The notes beneath the pieces are model-generated. The model was not told the DNA's origin, did not search any database, and worked only from the letters and a program-made list of their open reading frames with translations. The translations under genes were made by a program, and so were the position numbers. A DNA stretch of 18,652 nt from an uncultured Lachnospiraceae bacterium (lineage in GTDB: Bacteria > Bacillota > Clostridia > Lachnospirales > Lachnospiraceae): NCBI GenBank assembly GCA_937915975.1, contig CALGGL010000138.1, forward strand, positions 1 to 18,652, written 5' to 3'. Below are positions 7,222 through 13,062 of the stretch, in pieces (positions within the stretch are counted from its first letter, which is position 1; each line of letters begins with the position of its first letter).

Positions 7222-7741
7222 TATATCAGATGAAGAATTGGAAGAAATAAAAGATATACAAGAAAAGGTAGAAGAACATAGCAGGATAATAGATGATATA
7301 GTTTATGACATTATAAGTCCTTATTGTAAAGATTTGGATAAGTATGTTGATTTTATCAAAGAGTGTTTAAAAGATGGTGAAAATCCACCGACAACGGATG
7401 AGTTAGATGATTTTTGTCTCAATCTTTCTACTTATATTTATTTTGCGGGCGGTATGTGTGAGCAGTTAGGTATTAGAGATGATATATCAAAAGCTATATA
7501 TAAAGAAATGTATCATACAGCAAGGGCAAGTCAAGAGAAAGGAACTGTAGCTGATAAAGATAGTTTGGCTGAATTAGCAAGTCAAGAACAGTTTATTGTT
7601 TCATCTTCATACACAAGAGCATATAAAATGATGAAATCTAAAGTTGAAAATGCACAAGAATTATTAGCAAGTGTTAAAAAGGTGCTTTCAAGAAGGATTC
7701 AAGAAGCAGAATTGACGAGAATGGGAGGTAGTGGAAAATAA
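7211..7741 (+). CDS. Helical acidic phage protein, unknown function
   Basis: About 176 residues. Three in-frame ATGs (7196, 7205, 7211) are possible; 7211 is best spaced from GAGGAAG at 7198. The protein is almost all helical and charged, with an acidic N-terminal segment (DEELEEIKDIQEKVEEH), a middle part with CLNLSTYIYFAGGMCEQLG, and a C-terminal helix rich in Lys and Glu. No catalytic motif visible. It overlaps the zinc-ribbon gene. Not recognised beyond a resemblance to uncharacterised phage replication-region proteins. Confidence 0.65.
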   Translation: MKFNISDEELEEIKDIQEKVEEHSRIIDDIVYDIISPYCKDLDKYVDFIKECLKDGENPPTTDELDDFCLNLSTYIYFAGGMCEQLGIRDDISKAIYKEMYHTARASQEKGTVADKDSLAELASQEQFIVSSSYTRAYKMMKSKVENAQELLASVKKVLSRRIQEAELTRMGGSGK

Positions 7742-7962
7742 TGTTTATCGAATTGAATGAATTATATTATTGTAGAGGTGGATACCTTTCAAGACCAATA
7801 ATGTTTAATATTAATGAGATTGCAATAGTACGGGAATCTGAAAATACATATGTCGATGGTTGCTCGGTTGCATTAAAAAATGGTAAATATTATTCTGTGA
7901 AAGAGAAGTACGATGAGGTTATTTCAAAAATTGTAGATGCCAGTGTGGAGGGTAAAAAATGA
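7741..7962 (+). CDS. Small FlbD-like fold protein, hypothetical
   Basis: 73 residues. The pattern FNINEIAIVRESENTY followed by VALKNGKYYSVKEKYDEVISKI recalls the small beta-rich FlbD-like proteins often seen in Bacillota phages (a strand, a charged turn, then NGK-Y-VKE and a helix). The similarity is weak and function unknown. GGAGG lies upstream; the ATG touches the previous stop and the next gene overlaps by 4 bases. Confidence 0.6.
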   Translation: MFIELNELYYCRGGYLSRPIMFNINEIAIVRESENTYVDGCSVALKNGKYYSVKEKYDEVISKIVDASVEGKK

Positions 7963-8378
7963 ATAGTTACGAACAAGCTGAATATTTTGGCATAAAAAAT
8001 AGATTGATTAAATTAAGTGAAGAGTGTAGTGAATTAGCGCAAGCGGCAACAAAGTATCATGAAGTTATAGAATTTGGTAATAGAGAACAAAGCGGATATA
8101 TAGAACATATAATAGAAGAAATGGCAGATGTGTATTTGCTGTGTTCAGAAGTTCGTCATTTATTAGATATTGAAATGGATGACATTGTTCCTATCATTCA
8201 GCACAAACTTGAAAGAACTAATGGAATAATTAAAGATTGGATGAAGATAGAAGATTGTTACAGTATAACGGAAATTGAGAAGTTTATAAAAGAATTAAAA
8301 GTCGGGAGTACAGATGAAGCATGTGCCGCTTTAGATTTATTATTAAATAATATAAGGAGAGATTCTAATGAGCGATAA
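7959..8378 (+). CDS. MazG-like nucleotide pyrophosphohydrolase
   Basis: 139 residues. The metal-binding motif of the all-alpha NTP pyrophosphatase superfamily is clear: E21-E22-x-x-E25 (SEECSELAQAA) and E53-E54-x-x-D57 (IIEEMADVYLL). Such enzymes hydrolyse (d)NTPs to monophosphates plus PPi; in phages they adjust nucleotide pools or alarmones. The last ~45 residues (from CYSITEIEKF) are an extra helical piece not needed for catalysis. The stop overlaps the DUF3310 gene. Confidence 0.8.
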   Translation: MNSYEQAEYFGIKNRLIKLSEECSELAQAATKYHEVIEFGNREQSGYIEHIIEEMADVYLLCSEVRHLLDIEMDDIVPIIQHKLERTNGIIKDWMKIEDCYSITEIEKFIKELKVGSTDEACAALDLLLNNIRRDSNER

Positions 8379-8652
8379 TGTAAATCATCCAGAACATTAT
8401 GCAGAAGGTTGTTCTTTAGAGTGCATAGACGTTATGGAATTAGTTTTCGGAAAAGAAAAACTCGCCGATTATTGTGTTATTAATGCGTTTAAATATATGT
8501 GGCGATGGAAAAATAAAAATGGTAAAGAAGATTTAGACAAGGCTAAATGGTATTTAGATAAATCTGTTAAGTTAGTGCCCGGTTCTTGTATAGAGGTAAG
8601 ATATAAATTATCAGAGTTATGGAATACAATTATGGAGAATAGAGATGATTAA
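8368..8652 (+). CDS. DUF3310 protein
   Basis: 94 residues. NHPEHYAEGCSLECIDVME, then VINAFKYMWRWKNKNGKEDL-KAKWYLD is the signature of DUF3310, a small family widespread in tailed phages (T7 gp1.1-related), with the conserved NHP-HY, ECID, KY-WRW and EDL-KA elements all present. Its role is not settled, though it is usually encoded next to nucleotide-metabolism or replication genes, as here. AAGGAGAG precedes ATG 8368. Confidence 0.85.
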   Translation: MSDNVNHPEHYAEGCSLECIDVMELVFGKEKLADYCVINAFKYMWRWKNKNGKEDLDKAKWYLDKSVKLVPGSCIEVRYKLSELWNTIMENRDD

Positions 8653-9328
8653 GGTAGAAAATATAGATGTATGGGGATTTGAACATGCTATCAGAGGGAT
8701 GAGAAATCCACTCAATTCGTGGGATAAGAGTGATAGTATTCAATATGATGACCCTAATTATTATTTTGAAATCGGCGAGAATGATTTAGACCTAATGAGA
8801 AGATTATATAAAGCAGGAACAGAACATAGAAAATATTTAAGGCAGATATTTGTGTCTATGGATATTACTGCACCGCTTTATTGGTGGAAGGAAATGGATC
8901 AGTACCGTATCAATGTAACAACAAACTCCTGTAGTACTATGCATAAGATTGCCGCTAAAGAATTTACATTAGATGATTTCAGCCATGAGCATTTACTGTT
9001 TGATGGTAAAAGAACATTATTAAATATTATAGGTGATTTAAATCGTTGGCGAAGGATTTACTTGAACGGTGATATTTTTGCTCCACATAATAGTAATGTA
9101 GTTGAAAAGGTTGAACCAAAAGATAAAAGAATATGGTGGCAGTTAATACAGTTACTTCCATCATCTTATAATCAGAAAAGAACAATAACAATGAATTATG
9201 AAAATGTAGTAACCATAATTAAACAGAGACGTAACCACAAACTTGATGAGTGGAGAACGCTTGTAAATGTGTTCTATTGGAATTTACCATATATAGAGGA
9301 GATAGTTGACGATGGGAACGAAGCTTGA
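8645..9328 (+). CDS. Divergent ThyX-like (flavin-dependent thymidylate synthase-type) protein
   Basis: 227 residues, the size of ThyX. Residues 72-101 (MDITAPLYWWKEMDQYR, then NSCSTMHK) sit where ThyX has its F-x-x-x-x-P-x-x-x-R-Q-x-x-RHR-x-x-S-x-N-E-x-S block, and residues 163-204 (WWQLIQLLPSS, TITMNYENVVTIIKQR, LDEWR) mirror the ThyX C-terminal LP, T-M-N-R-L and Q-E-R pattern. The canonical RHR and NE residues are replaced by DQYR and NSCS, so it may be a phage variant with altered substrate use. If active it would act on dUMP-like nucleotides. MazG-like, DUF3310 and RecA-like genes flank it. Confidence 0.6.
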   Translation: MIKVENIDVWGFEHAIRGMRNPLNSWDKSDSIQYDDPNYYFEIGENDLDLMRRLYKAGTEHRKYLRQIFVSMDITAPLYWWKEMDQYRINVTTNSCSTMHKIAAKEFTLDDFSHEHLLFDGKRTLLNIIGDLNRWRRIYLNGDIFAPHNSNVVEKVEPKDKRIWWQLIQLLPSSYNQKRTITMNYENVVTIIKQRRNHKLDEWRTLVNVFYWNLPYIEEIVDDGNEA

Positions 9329-10337
9329 CGAAATAATGAAAAACGCAAATAAACGGGCAAAAGAAGAAATTATCACTCAAGGATTAGGTGAGTTTTCTTA
9401 TAAACGTATTCCCTTTACTTCTCCGAGAATGAATTATTGTACATTTGGTGGAATACCAATAGGTAAGATAACAGAGTTTTATGGAGAAGAACATGGCGGT
9501 AAAACGACAACTGCTCTTGATATAGTAGCGAATTATCAGAACTCAGATGATAATAGAGATGTATTATATATAGATGCAGAAAATACACTTGATATAGAAT
9601 GGGCGAAAAAAATCGGTGTCGATGTAGATAAGATGTATATAGTACAGCCTAAATCTCAGTCAGCAGAAGAGATATTTCAAATTATATGTGATAGTGTTGA
9701 TACAGGAGAAGTTGGTTTATGGGTGCTTGATAGTATAGGTGCATTAATGTCAGCACAGGAACTTGAAAAGACTATGGAAGATAAAACGTACGGCGGTATA
9801 GCAAAGCCTCTTACTTTATTCGGCAAAAAAGTAGAAATGCTTATGCAGAGACATAAATGTACTGGTATAGGCATAAATCAAATCAGAGAAGATTTGAACA
9901 GCACATGGGGCGGTATATCTACTCCTGGCGGTAAAGCATGGAAGCACTTTTGTTCAGTGCGTATGCAGTTCGGTCGTGGTAAGTTTATAGATGAAAATGG
10001 AAAAGAGTTGACACGTTCAGCAGAGAATCCTGTAGGTAATATTGTAATGATGAGTATGACAAAGAATAAAACATGCCCACCGACACGGCGTACAGGTTTC
10101 TACACCATTAATTACGAATACGGAATAGACTATTTAAGAGATTTAATAGAAGTAGCTATTAAATATGATATAGTCAGAAAGTCCGGAGCATGGTTTGATG
10201 TAATTAATATTGAAACTGGAGAAATAATAGAAGGTAAAATTCACGGTCAGGCTAATGTATATGAGTTATTAAAGACAAATGCAGATATATTAGCACAGGT
10301 GGAAACGCTTGTAGACAATGTAATGCAGAAAAATTAA
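9312..10337 (+). CDS. recA: RecA-like recombinase
   Basis: 341 residues from ATG 9312 (GAGGAG 9 bases upstream; TTG 9306 also possible). Motifs in RecA order: GKITEFYGEEHGGKTTTAL (Walker A), YIDAENTLDIEWAKKIGVD, LWVLDSIGAL (Walker B), and INQIREDLNSTWGG, STPGGKAWKHF around loop L2. It would form filaments on single-stranded DNA and drive strand exchange or annealing. It is close in length to bacterial RecA (about 350) but the P-loop is GEEHGGKTT rather than GPESSGKTT, typical of a phage form. Last gene of the P1 operon; no terminator follows. Confidence 0.88.
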   Translation: MGTKLDEIMKNANKRAKEEIITQGLGEFSYKRIPFTSPRMNYCTFGGIPIGKITEFYGEEHGGKTTTALDIVANYQNSDDNRDVLYIDAENTLDIEWAKKIGVDVDKMYIVQPKSQSAEEIFQIICDSVDTGEVGLWVLDSIGALMSAQELEKTMEDKTYGGIAKPLTLFGKKVEMLMQRHKCTGIGINQIREDLNSTWGGISTPGGKAWKHFCSVRMQFGRGKFIDENGKELTRSAENPVGNIVMMSMTKNKTCPPTRRTGFYTINYEYGIDYLRDLIEVAIKYDIVRKSGAWFDVINIETGEIIEGKIHGQANVYELLKTNADILAQVETLVDNVMQKN

Positions 10338-10345
10338 AAAACTTC

Positions 10346-10374
10346 TTGACAAATATTTTAACGTGTAGTATAAT
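10346..10374 (+). promoter_or_regulatory. Consensus sigma-A promoter P2
   Basis: TTGACA at 10346-10351, a 17-base spacer and TATAAT at 10369-10374. The spacer end GTGTAG and the downstream GTTATT are identical to promoter P3 at 12175. About 42 bases of leader would precede the start at 10423. Confidence 0.9.
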
Positions 10375-10422
10375 GTTATTGTAAGCAAAAGAATTACAAA
10401 ACTATAGAAAGGGTGAAAAATT

Positions 10423-10659
10423 ATGAAGCAATATTGGCCTAACGCAGTAGCTTTAGATTATCAGAATAAACCATCACGTTTATTTACATATGATAGTTGT
10501 GAATCTGTAAAAGATTGTGGAGAAGTGTTTAAGTGTTGGCAAGATAAGTATGATTATTCTTTATTATCAACATGGATAGAGGTTGTTGAAGGTGAAAAAC
10601 GTGATTGTATTAATCATAGGTGTTATGTTAATGCGATAGGGCAGGTGAAAAAGATATGA
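10423..10659 (+). CDS. Small hypothetical protein
   Basis: 78 residues, first gene behind promoter P2, with AGAAAGGG before ATG 10423. Compact, with four cysteines (CESVKDC, KCW, DCINHRC region) and many aromatic residues; the cysteines are not in a classical zinc-ribbon spacing. No family recognised. Its stop overlaps the next start by 4 bases (ATGA). Confidence 0.7.
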   Translation: MKQYWPNAVALDYQNKPSRLFTYDSCESVKDCGEVFKCWQDKYDYSLLSTWIEVVEGEKRDCINHRCYVNAIGQVKKI

Positions 10660-11201
10660 TAGAACTATTAAAAGACTGGAAAGGTGAACTCGATATAAAC
10701 GATAAACATTATACAAGCGTACAAGACGCCACAAGCGATTTTAAGAGCGTTTCTGATACTATACATATAAAACTCTATACAGCATCTAAAAAAGCGACAC
10801 AGAGCGTCACAGACGTTTTAAACAGCAAAGAATACAGAATAACAGTTAAGAGATATATGATTGAAAAATCTACACCGGGATTTGACTTTATGTCTAAGTG
10901 GAATAACAACAATCCGATGCCTTTGCGAACGATGACAGGTTCAGTTGAAAAAGAAACCCGTGGCATGGTATATATGAATCTTCATGGACAAGCTGAACCT
11001 GTCATTCGGTGTATGCGATGTGGTAGATTACTTACAAATCCAGTTTCTCAACATTATGGTATTGGTCCTGAATGTATGAGTAAGTTAGGTTTTGTTTGTG
11101 ATATAAATGATGTGGACACTATAAAAACAAAACTTGTTGATGTTACGTGGAGTGGGTGGATAATAAAAAGTGCGATAACAGAAAAAGAAGAAATATTGTA
11201 A
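10656..11201 (+). CDS. DUF6011-type zinc-motif protein
   Basis: 181 residues. C119-x-x-C122-GRLLTNPVSQHYGIGP-x-C140 is the DUF6011-type motif common in phage proteins, probably binding zinc with a further ligand. The N-terminal 115 residues contain a helical Lys/Ser/Thr-rich part and no known domain. The same motif occurs in a minimal 49-residue protein at 16203-16352 (CLRCGRKLKNP, GYGAVC). Function unknown; DNA or RNA contact is a guess. Confidence 0.75.
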   Translation: MIELLKDWKGELDINDKHYTSVQDATSDFKSVSDTIHIKLYTASKKATQSVTDVLNSKEYRITVKRYMIEKSTPGFDFMSKWNNNNPMPLRTMTGSVEKETRGMVYMNLHGQAEPVIRCMRCGRLLTNPVSQHYGIGPECMSKLGFVCDINDVDTIKTKLVDVTWSGWIIKSAITEKEEIL

Positions 11202-11211
11202 AGGAGATATT

Positions 11212-11625
11212 ATGAAAAAACTATTGATTCTCATAGCATTATTAACTATACTATTATTAAATGCAAATGTAACGAACGCAAGTGCTGAAACAATAAATAT
11301 GGGAGAATTTAAACTAACAGCGTATTGCCCATGTTGTAGATGCAGTAAAGGTTATGGCAGAAGTACGACAAGTGGAAAGAGAGCAAAGTCAAGTCATACA
11401 ATAGCAGTTGATACCGATGTTATAAATTTAGGTTCAAGAGTAAAGATTGGTAATACAATTTATACGGCAGAAGATACAGGTTCAGGAGTAAGCGGAGACC
11501 ATATTGATATATTCTTTGATACTCATGAAGAGGTTGAAGATTTCGGAGTAAAGTATAAAAATGTAAAAGTAGTTAGAAAAGATAAAAAGAAAAAGCATAA
11601 ACATAAGAAGCATAAAAAACATTGA
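11212..11625 (+). CDS. Secreted 3D-domain (double-psi barrel) protein
   Basis: 137 residues. A signal peptide is evident: KK at 2-3, a long Leu/Ile core to about residue 16, cleavage likely after NASA (about 25). Then LTAYCPCCRCSKGYG-STTSG, IAVDTDVINLGSRVKIG, YTAEDTGSGVSGDHIDIFF, with the three aspartates that name the 3D domain found in YabE/MltA-like and spore-cortex proteins, where it cleaves or binds peptidoglycan glycan. The tail is Lys/His-rich. It probably acts outside the membrane on the cell wall; a part in phage lysis or entry is possible but the setting is a replication region. AAGGAG precedes the start. Confidence 0.85.
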   Translation: MKKLLILIALLTILLLNANVTNASAETINMGEFKLTAYCPCCRCSKGYGRSTTSGKRAKSSHTIAVDTDVINLGSRVKIGNTIYTAEDTGSGVSGDHIDIFFDTHEEVEDFGVKYKNVKVVRKDKKKKHKHKKHKKH

Positions 11626-11648
11626 CCTCCTTTTTGTTTATATAGATT

Positions 11649-11733
11649 ACTGTGGTGACGGAATAGGTAGACGTATGGAAAGACAGAGTACAGGAAAGGC
11701 TGTTATGTAAGGTGCAAATCCTTACCCACAGTA
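11649..11733 (+). ncRNA. tRNA-like element 1 (Leu-type D and T arms, no normal anticodon arm)
   Basis: ACTGTGG (11649-11655) pairs perfectly with CCACAGT (11726-11732) as an acceptor stem. TG and a D arm with stem ACG/CGT and loop GAATAGGTAGA follow, as in class II tRNA-Leu. A T arm with a 7-base loop TGCAAAT is present but has a 6-bp stem, giving 13 stacked pairs instead of 12. Between them, 11675-11707 cannot form a 5-bp stem with a 7-base anticodon loop; a GACAG/CTGTT stem with a 13-base loop, or an ACAG/CTGT hairpin, is what remains. Only 4 bases separate it from a normal tRNA-Gln, so it may be processed with it. Pseudo-tRNA, unusual tRNA or tRNA mimic cannot be told apart here. Confidence 0.55.
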
Positions 11734-11736
11734 TTT

Positions 11737-11809
11737 TGCCCCATAGCCAAATGGTGAAGGCACACGGCTTTGACCCGTGTATATACTGGTTCGAATCCAG
11801 TTGGGGCAG
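11737..11809 (+). tRNA. tRNA-Gln (anticodon TTG)
   Basis: A full cloverleaf: acceptor TGCCCCA with TGGGGCA, D stem GCC/GGC, anticodon stem CACGG/CCGTG with loop CTTTGAC (anticodon TTG at 11770-11772, reads CAA), variable loop TATAT, T stem ACTGG/CCAGT with loop TTCGAAT, and discriminator G. No CCA is encoded. It is likely co-transcribed from P2 with the genes before and after it; the LigA-related gene starts 2 bases downstream. Confidence 0.95.
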
Positions 11810-11811
11810 TT

Positions 11812-12174
11812 ATGAAAAATACATATGATTTATTTAATGGAAAAGATTTAGAAATAGCAGAACTTATTCAACAAAGAAGGTTACAATTATTAGTTCATTC
11901 CCGTATTTATTATAACTTAGATAGTAATATTGTATCTGATAAAAAATGGGATGAATGGGCAAGAGAATTAAAGACATTGCAAGAACATTATCCAGACATT
12001 GCCAAAAAAGTAATGTGGTACGATGCATTTAAAGATTGGGACGCAAGTACAGGAGCATTTTTACCATTAGACCATGAATGGGTAGTGAGAAAAGCTAATC
12101 AATTCGTTTCGAAAAAAGTTATTCCCGTAAAGAGTAAAGTTAAGAAAAAATCAGCGAAAAAACGATTATTTTAG
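11812..12174 (+). CDS. LigA-related protein (NAD-dependent ligase Ia-like domain)
   Basis: 120 residues from ATG 11812. IYYNLDSNIVSDKKWDEWARELKTLQEHYP parallels the Ia domain of NAD-dependent DNA ligase (YY--D-P--SD-EYD-L-REL--LE--YP), which binds NMN. No adenylation, OB, HhH or BRCT domain follows, so it cannot be a ligase alone; such orphan proteins occur in Bacillota phages. The C-terminus is strongly basic (KSKVKKKSAKKRLF). The ATG is 2 bases after the tRNA-Gln gene; the only G-rich match upstream is the tRNA's own GGGG, so tRNA processing would remove most of its ribosome site. The upstream open frame to 11770 lies in the tRNA and is not used. Confidence 0.7.
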   Translation: MKNTYDLFNGKDLEIAELIQQRRLQLLVHSRIYYNLDSNIVSDKKWDEWARELKTLQEHYPDIAKKVMWYDAFKDWDASTGAFLPLDHEWVVRKANQFVSKKVIPVKSKVKKKSAKKRLF

Positions 12175-12203
12175 TTGACTTTTATGTTAATGTGTAGTAT
12201 AAT
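12175..12203 (+). promoter_or_regulatory. Sigma-A promoter P3
   Basis: TTGACT at 12175-12180, a 17-base spacer and TATAAT at 12198-12203, right after the stop of the LigA-related gene. GTGTAG before and GTTATT after the -10 match promoter P2 exactly. Transcription should start close to 12210, which is the first base of the next start codon. Confidence 0.88.
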
Positions 12204-12209
12204 GTTATT

Positions 12210-12545
12210 ATGAACACAAGATATTATAGTAAAAAACAAGAAACAAAGGTAGCAAAGAGGTTGAAAGGAAAACGTACTGCAAATAGCGGTGCAACGGCAT
12301 TTCAGAAAGGAGATATTTTAACACCAAGATGGTTGATTGAATGTAAAACTAAAGTGAAAGATAGCAAATCCTTTACCATTCAAGAAGAATGGTTATTGAA
12401 GAATGAAGAGGAGGCATTCGCAATGGGTAAGCATAATTCAGCACTTTGTTTTGATTTCGGACCATCTGCAAATAAGAGATATTATATTATCTCAGAAAGG
12501 TTATTTCAGTTGTTACAATTTTTTACAGACCGAGAGGAGGAATAG
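12210..12545 (+). CDS. PD-(D/E)XK Holliday junction resolvase-like protein
   Basis: 111 residues. The N-terminus NTRYYSKKQETKVAKRLKG, then NSGATAFQKGD35, IE44-C-K46 and the basic middle part fit phage resolvase-like nucleases of the PD-(D/E)XK class. The ATG at 12210 falls where transcription from P3 is expected to begin, so the mRNA looks leaderless; no ribosome site precedes it. The conserved N-terminal block argues that this ATG is the true start. Together with the Cas4-like and RecU-like proteins it is the third such nuclease in the window. Confidence 0.7.
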   Translation: MNTRYYSKKQETKVAKRLKGKRTANSGATAFQKGDILTPRWLIECKTKVKDSKSFTIQEEWLLKNEEEAFAMGKHNSALCFDFGPSANKRYYIISERLFQLLQFFTDREEE

Positions 12546-12548
12546 TGA

Positions 12549-12770
12549 ATGAGAAGTGGAAGATATGAAATTTTAAAGTATCTAAAAGAAAATGAAGATA
12601 TTGGAATAACAAGTAAAGAAGCATTTGAAAAATTCGGTATTACAAGACTTGCATCTGTAATTTATGCTTTACGAAAAAAGTATGATATTCAGACGGTTAT
12701 GTTAAGCGGAAAGACAAGATTTGGAGAAACTTGTCAGTATGCAAAATATTTTTATCGCGGAGAAAAGTGA
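12549..12770 (+). CDS. Helix-turn-helix phage protein
   Basis: 73 residues. YEILKYLKENEDIGITSKEAFEKFGITRLASVIYALRKKYDIQT is the common winged-helix/HTH module of small phage regulators (HTH_39-like), ending with a short beta wing (YAKYFYRG). GAGAGGAGG precedes ATG 12549, three bases after the nuclease stop. It may repress or modulate one of the nearby promoters, or assist replication; no target can be shown. Confidence 0.75.
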   Translation: MRSGRYEILKYLKENEDIGITSKEAFEKFGITRLASVIYALRKKYDIQTVMLSGKTRFGETCQYAKYFYRGEK

Positions 12771-12928
12771 TATGTACTGTGACGTCCAGTTTACATATAT
12801 CCCAACTGTTAGGGATTAGAATATAACAGTTTGTTGTTGTCAATCAAACACAACAATGTGCGTTTCGTTTCGCAGAAAACGTAAAAATTCTGTATAGGTT
12901 ACAAAAGCTATTGGTATACCTTGTGACC
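12771..12928 (+). other. Non-coding stretch rich in inverted repeats
   Basis: No credible gene. AACTGTTA (12804) pairs with TAACAGTT eight bases long around a 12-base loop; TTGTTGT pairs with ACAACAA around 12 bases; TGCG/CGCA surrounds an AT-rich loop; AGGTTAC near 12896 can pair with GTGACC at 12923 with one G-T pair, enclosing the palindrome GGTATACC. This may be a structured leader, an operator for the HTH protein encoded just before it, or an origin. None of these is shown. Confidence 0.5.
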
Positions 12929-13036
12929 GGGCTTGTGGTGGAATGGGTAGACACGCAGTAAGAAAAGGAACCAATCTTATTGGCACAGATAACTTGAGCA
13001 ATCTGTGTATGTACGGTTCAAATCCGTACCTTGCCT
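12929..13036 (+). ncRNA. tRNA-like element 2 (Leu-type arms, enlarged middle)
   Basis: D arm GTG/CAC with loop GAATGGGTAGA (12938-12954) and T arm with canonical loop TTCAAAT and stem GTACGG/CCGTAC (13011-13029) are tRNA-Leu-like. As in element 1 the T stem has 6 bp. The acceptor ends (GGGCTTG, CTTGCCT) pair only with two T-T mismatches. The middle has an 8-bp stem (CAGTAAGA/TCTTATTG) with an 11-base loop instead of a normal anticodon arm, then a 7-bp stem (CACAGAT/ATCTGTG) with a 10-base loop as a long variable arm. At ~108 bases it is longer than normal tRNAs. It ends 26 bases before the dnaX start. Confidence 0.5.
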
Positions 13037-13062
13037 TTAATAAATTAAGAAAGGAGAATAAC

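Noticed and set aside
11649..13036. tRNA-Sec or tmRNA as explanation for the tRNA-like elements
   Set aside because: The 13-bp acceptor/T helix recalls tRNA-Sec, but the D arms have a 3-bp stem and Leu-type loop instead of the 6-bp stem of SelC; no tag-peptide frame is present for tmRNA.
12943..13062. N-terminal extension of the DnaX-like protein
   Set aside because: These 40 codons read through tRNA-like element 2; the GTG at 13063 has a strong ribosome site and starts the conserved sequence.
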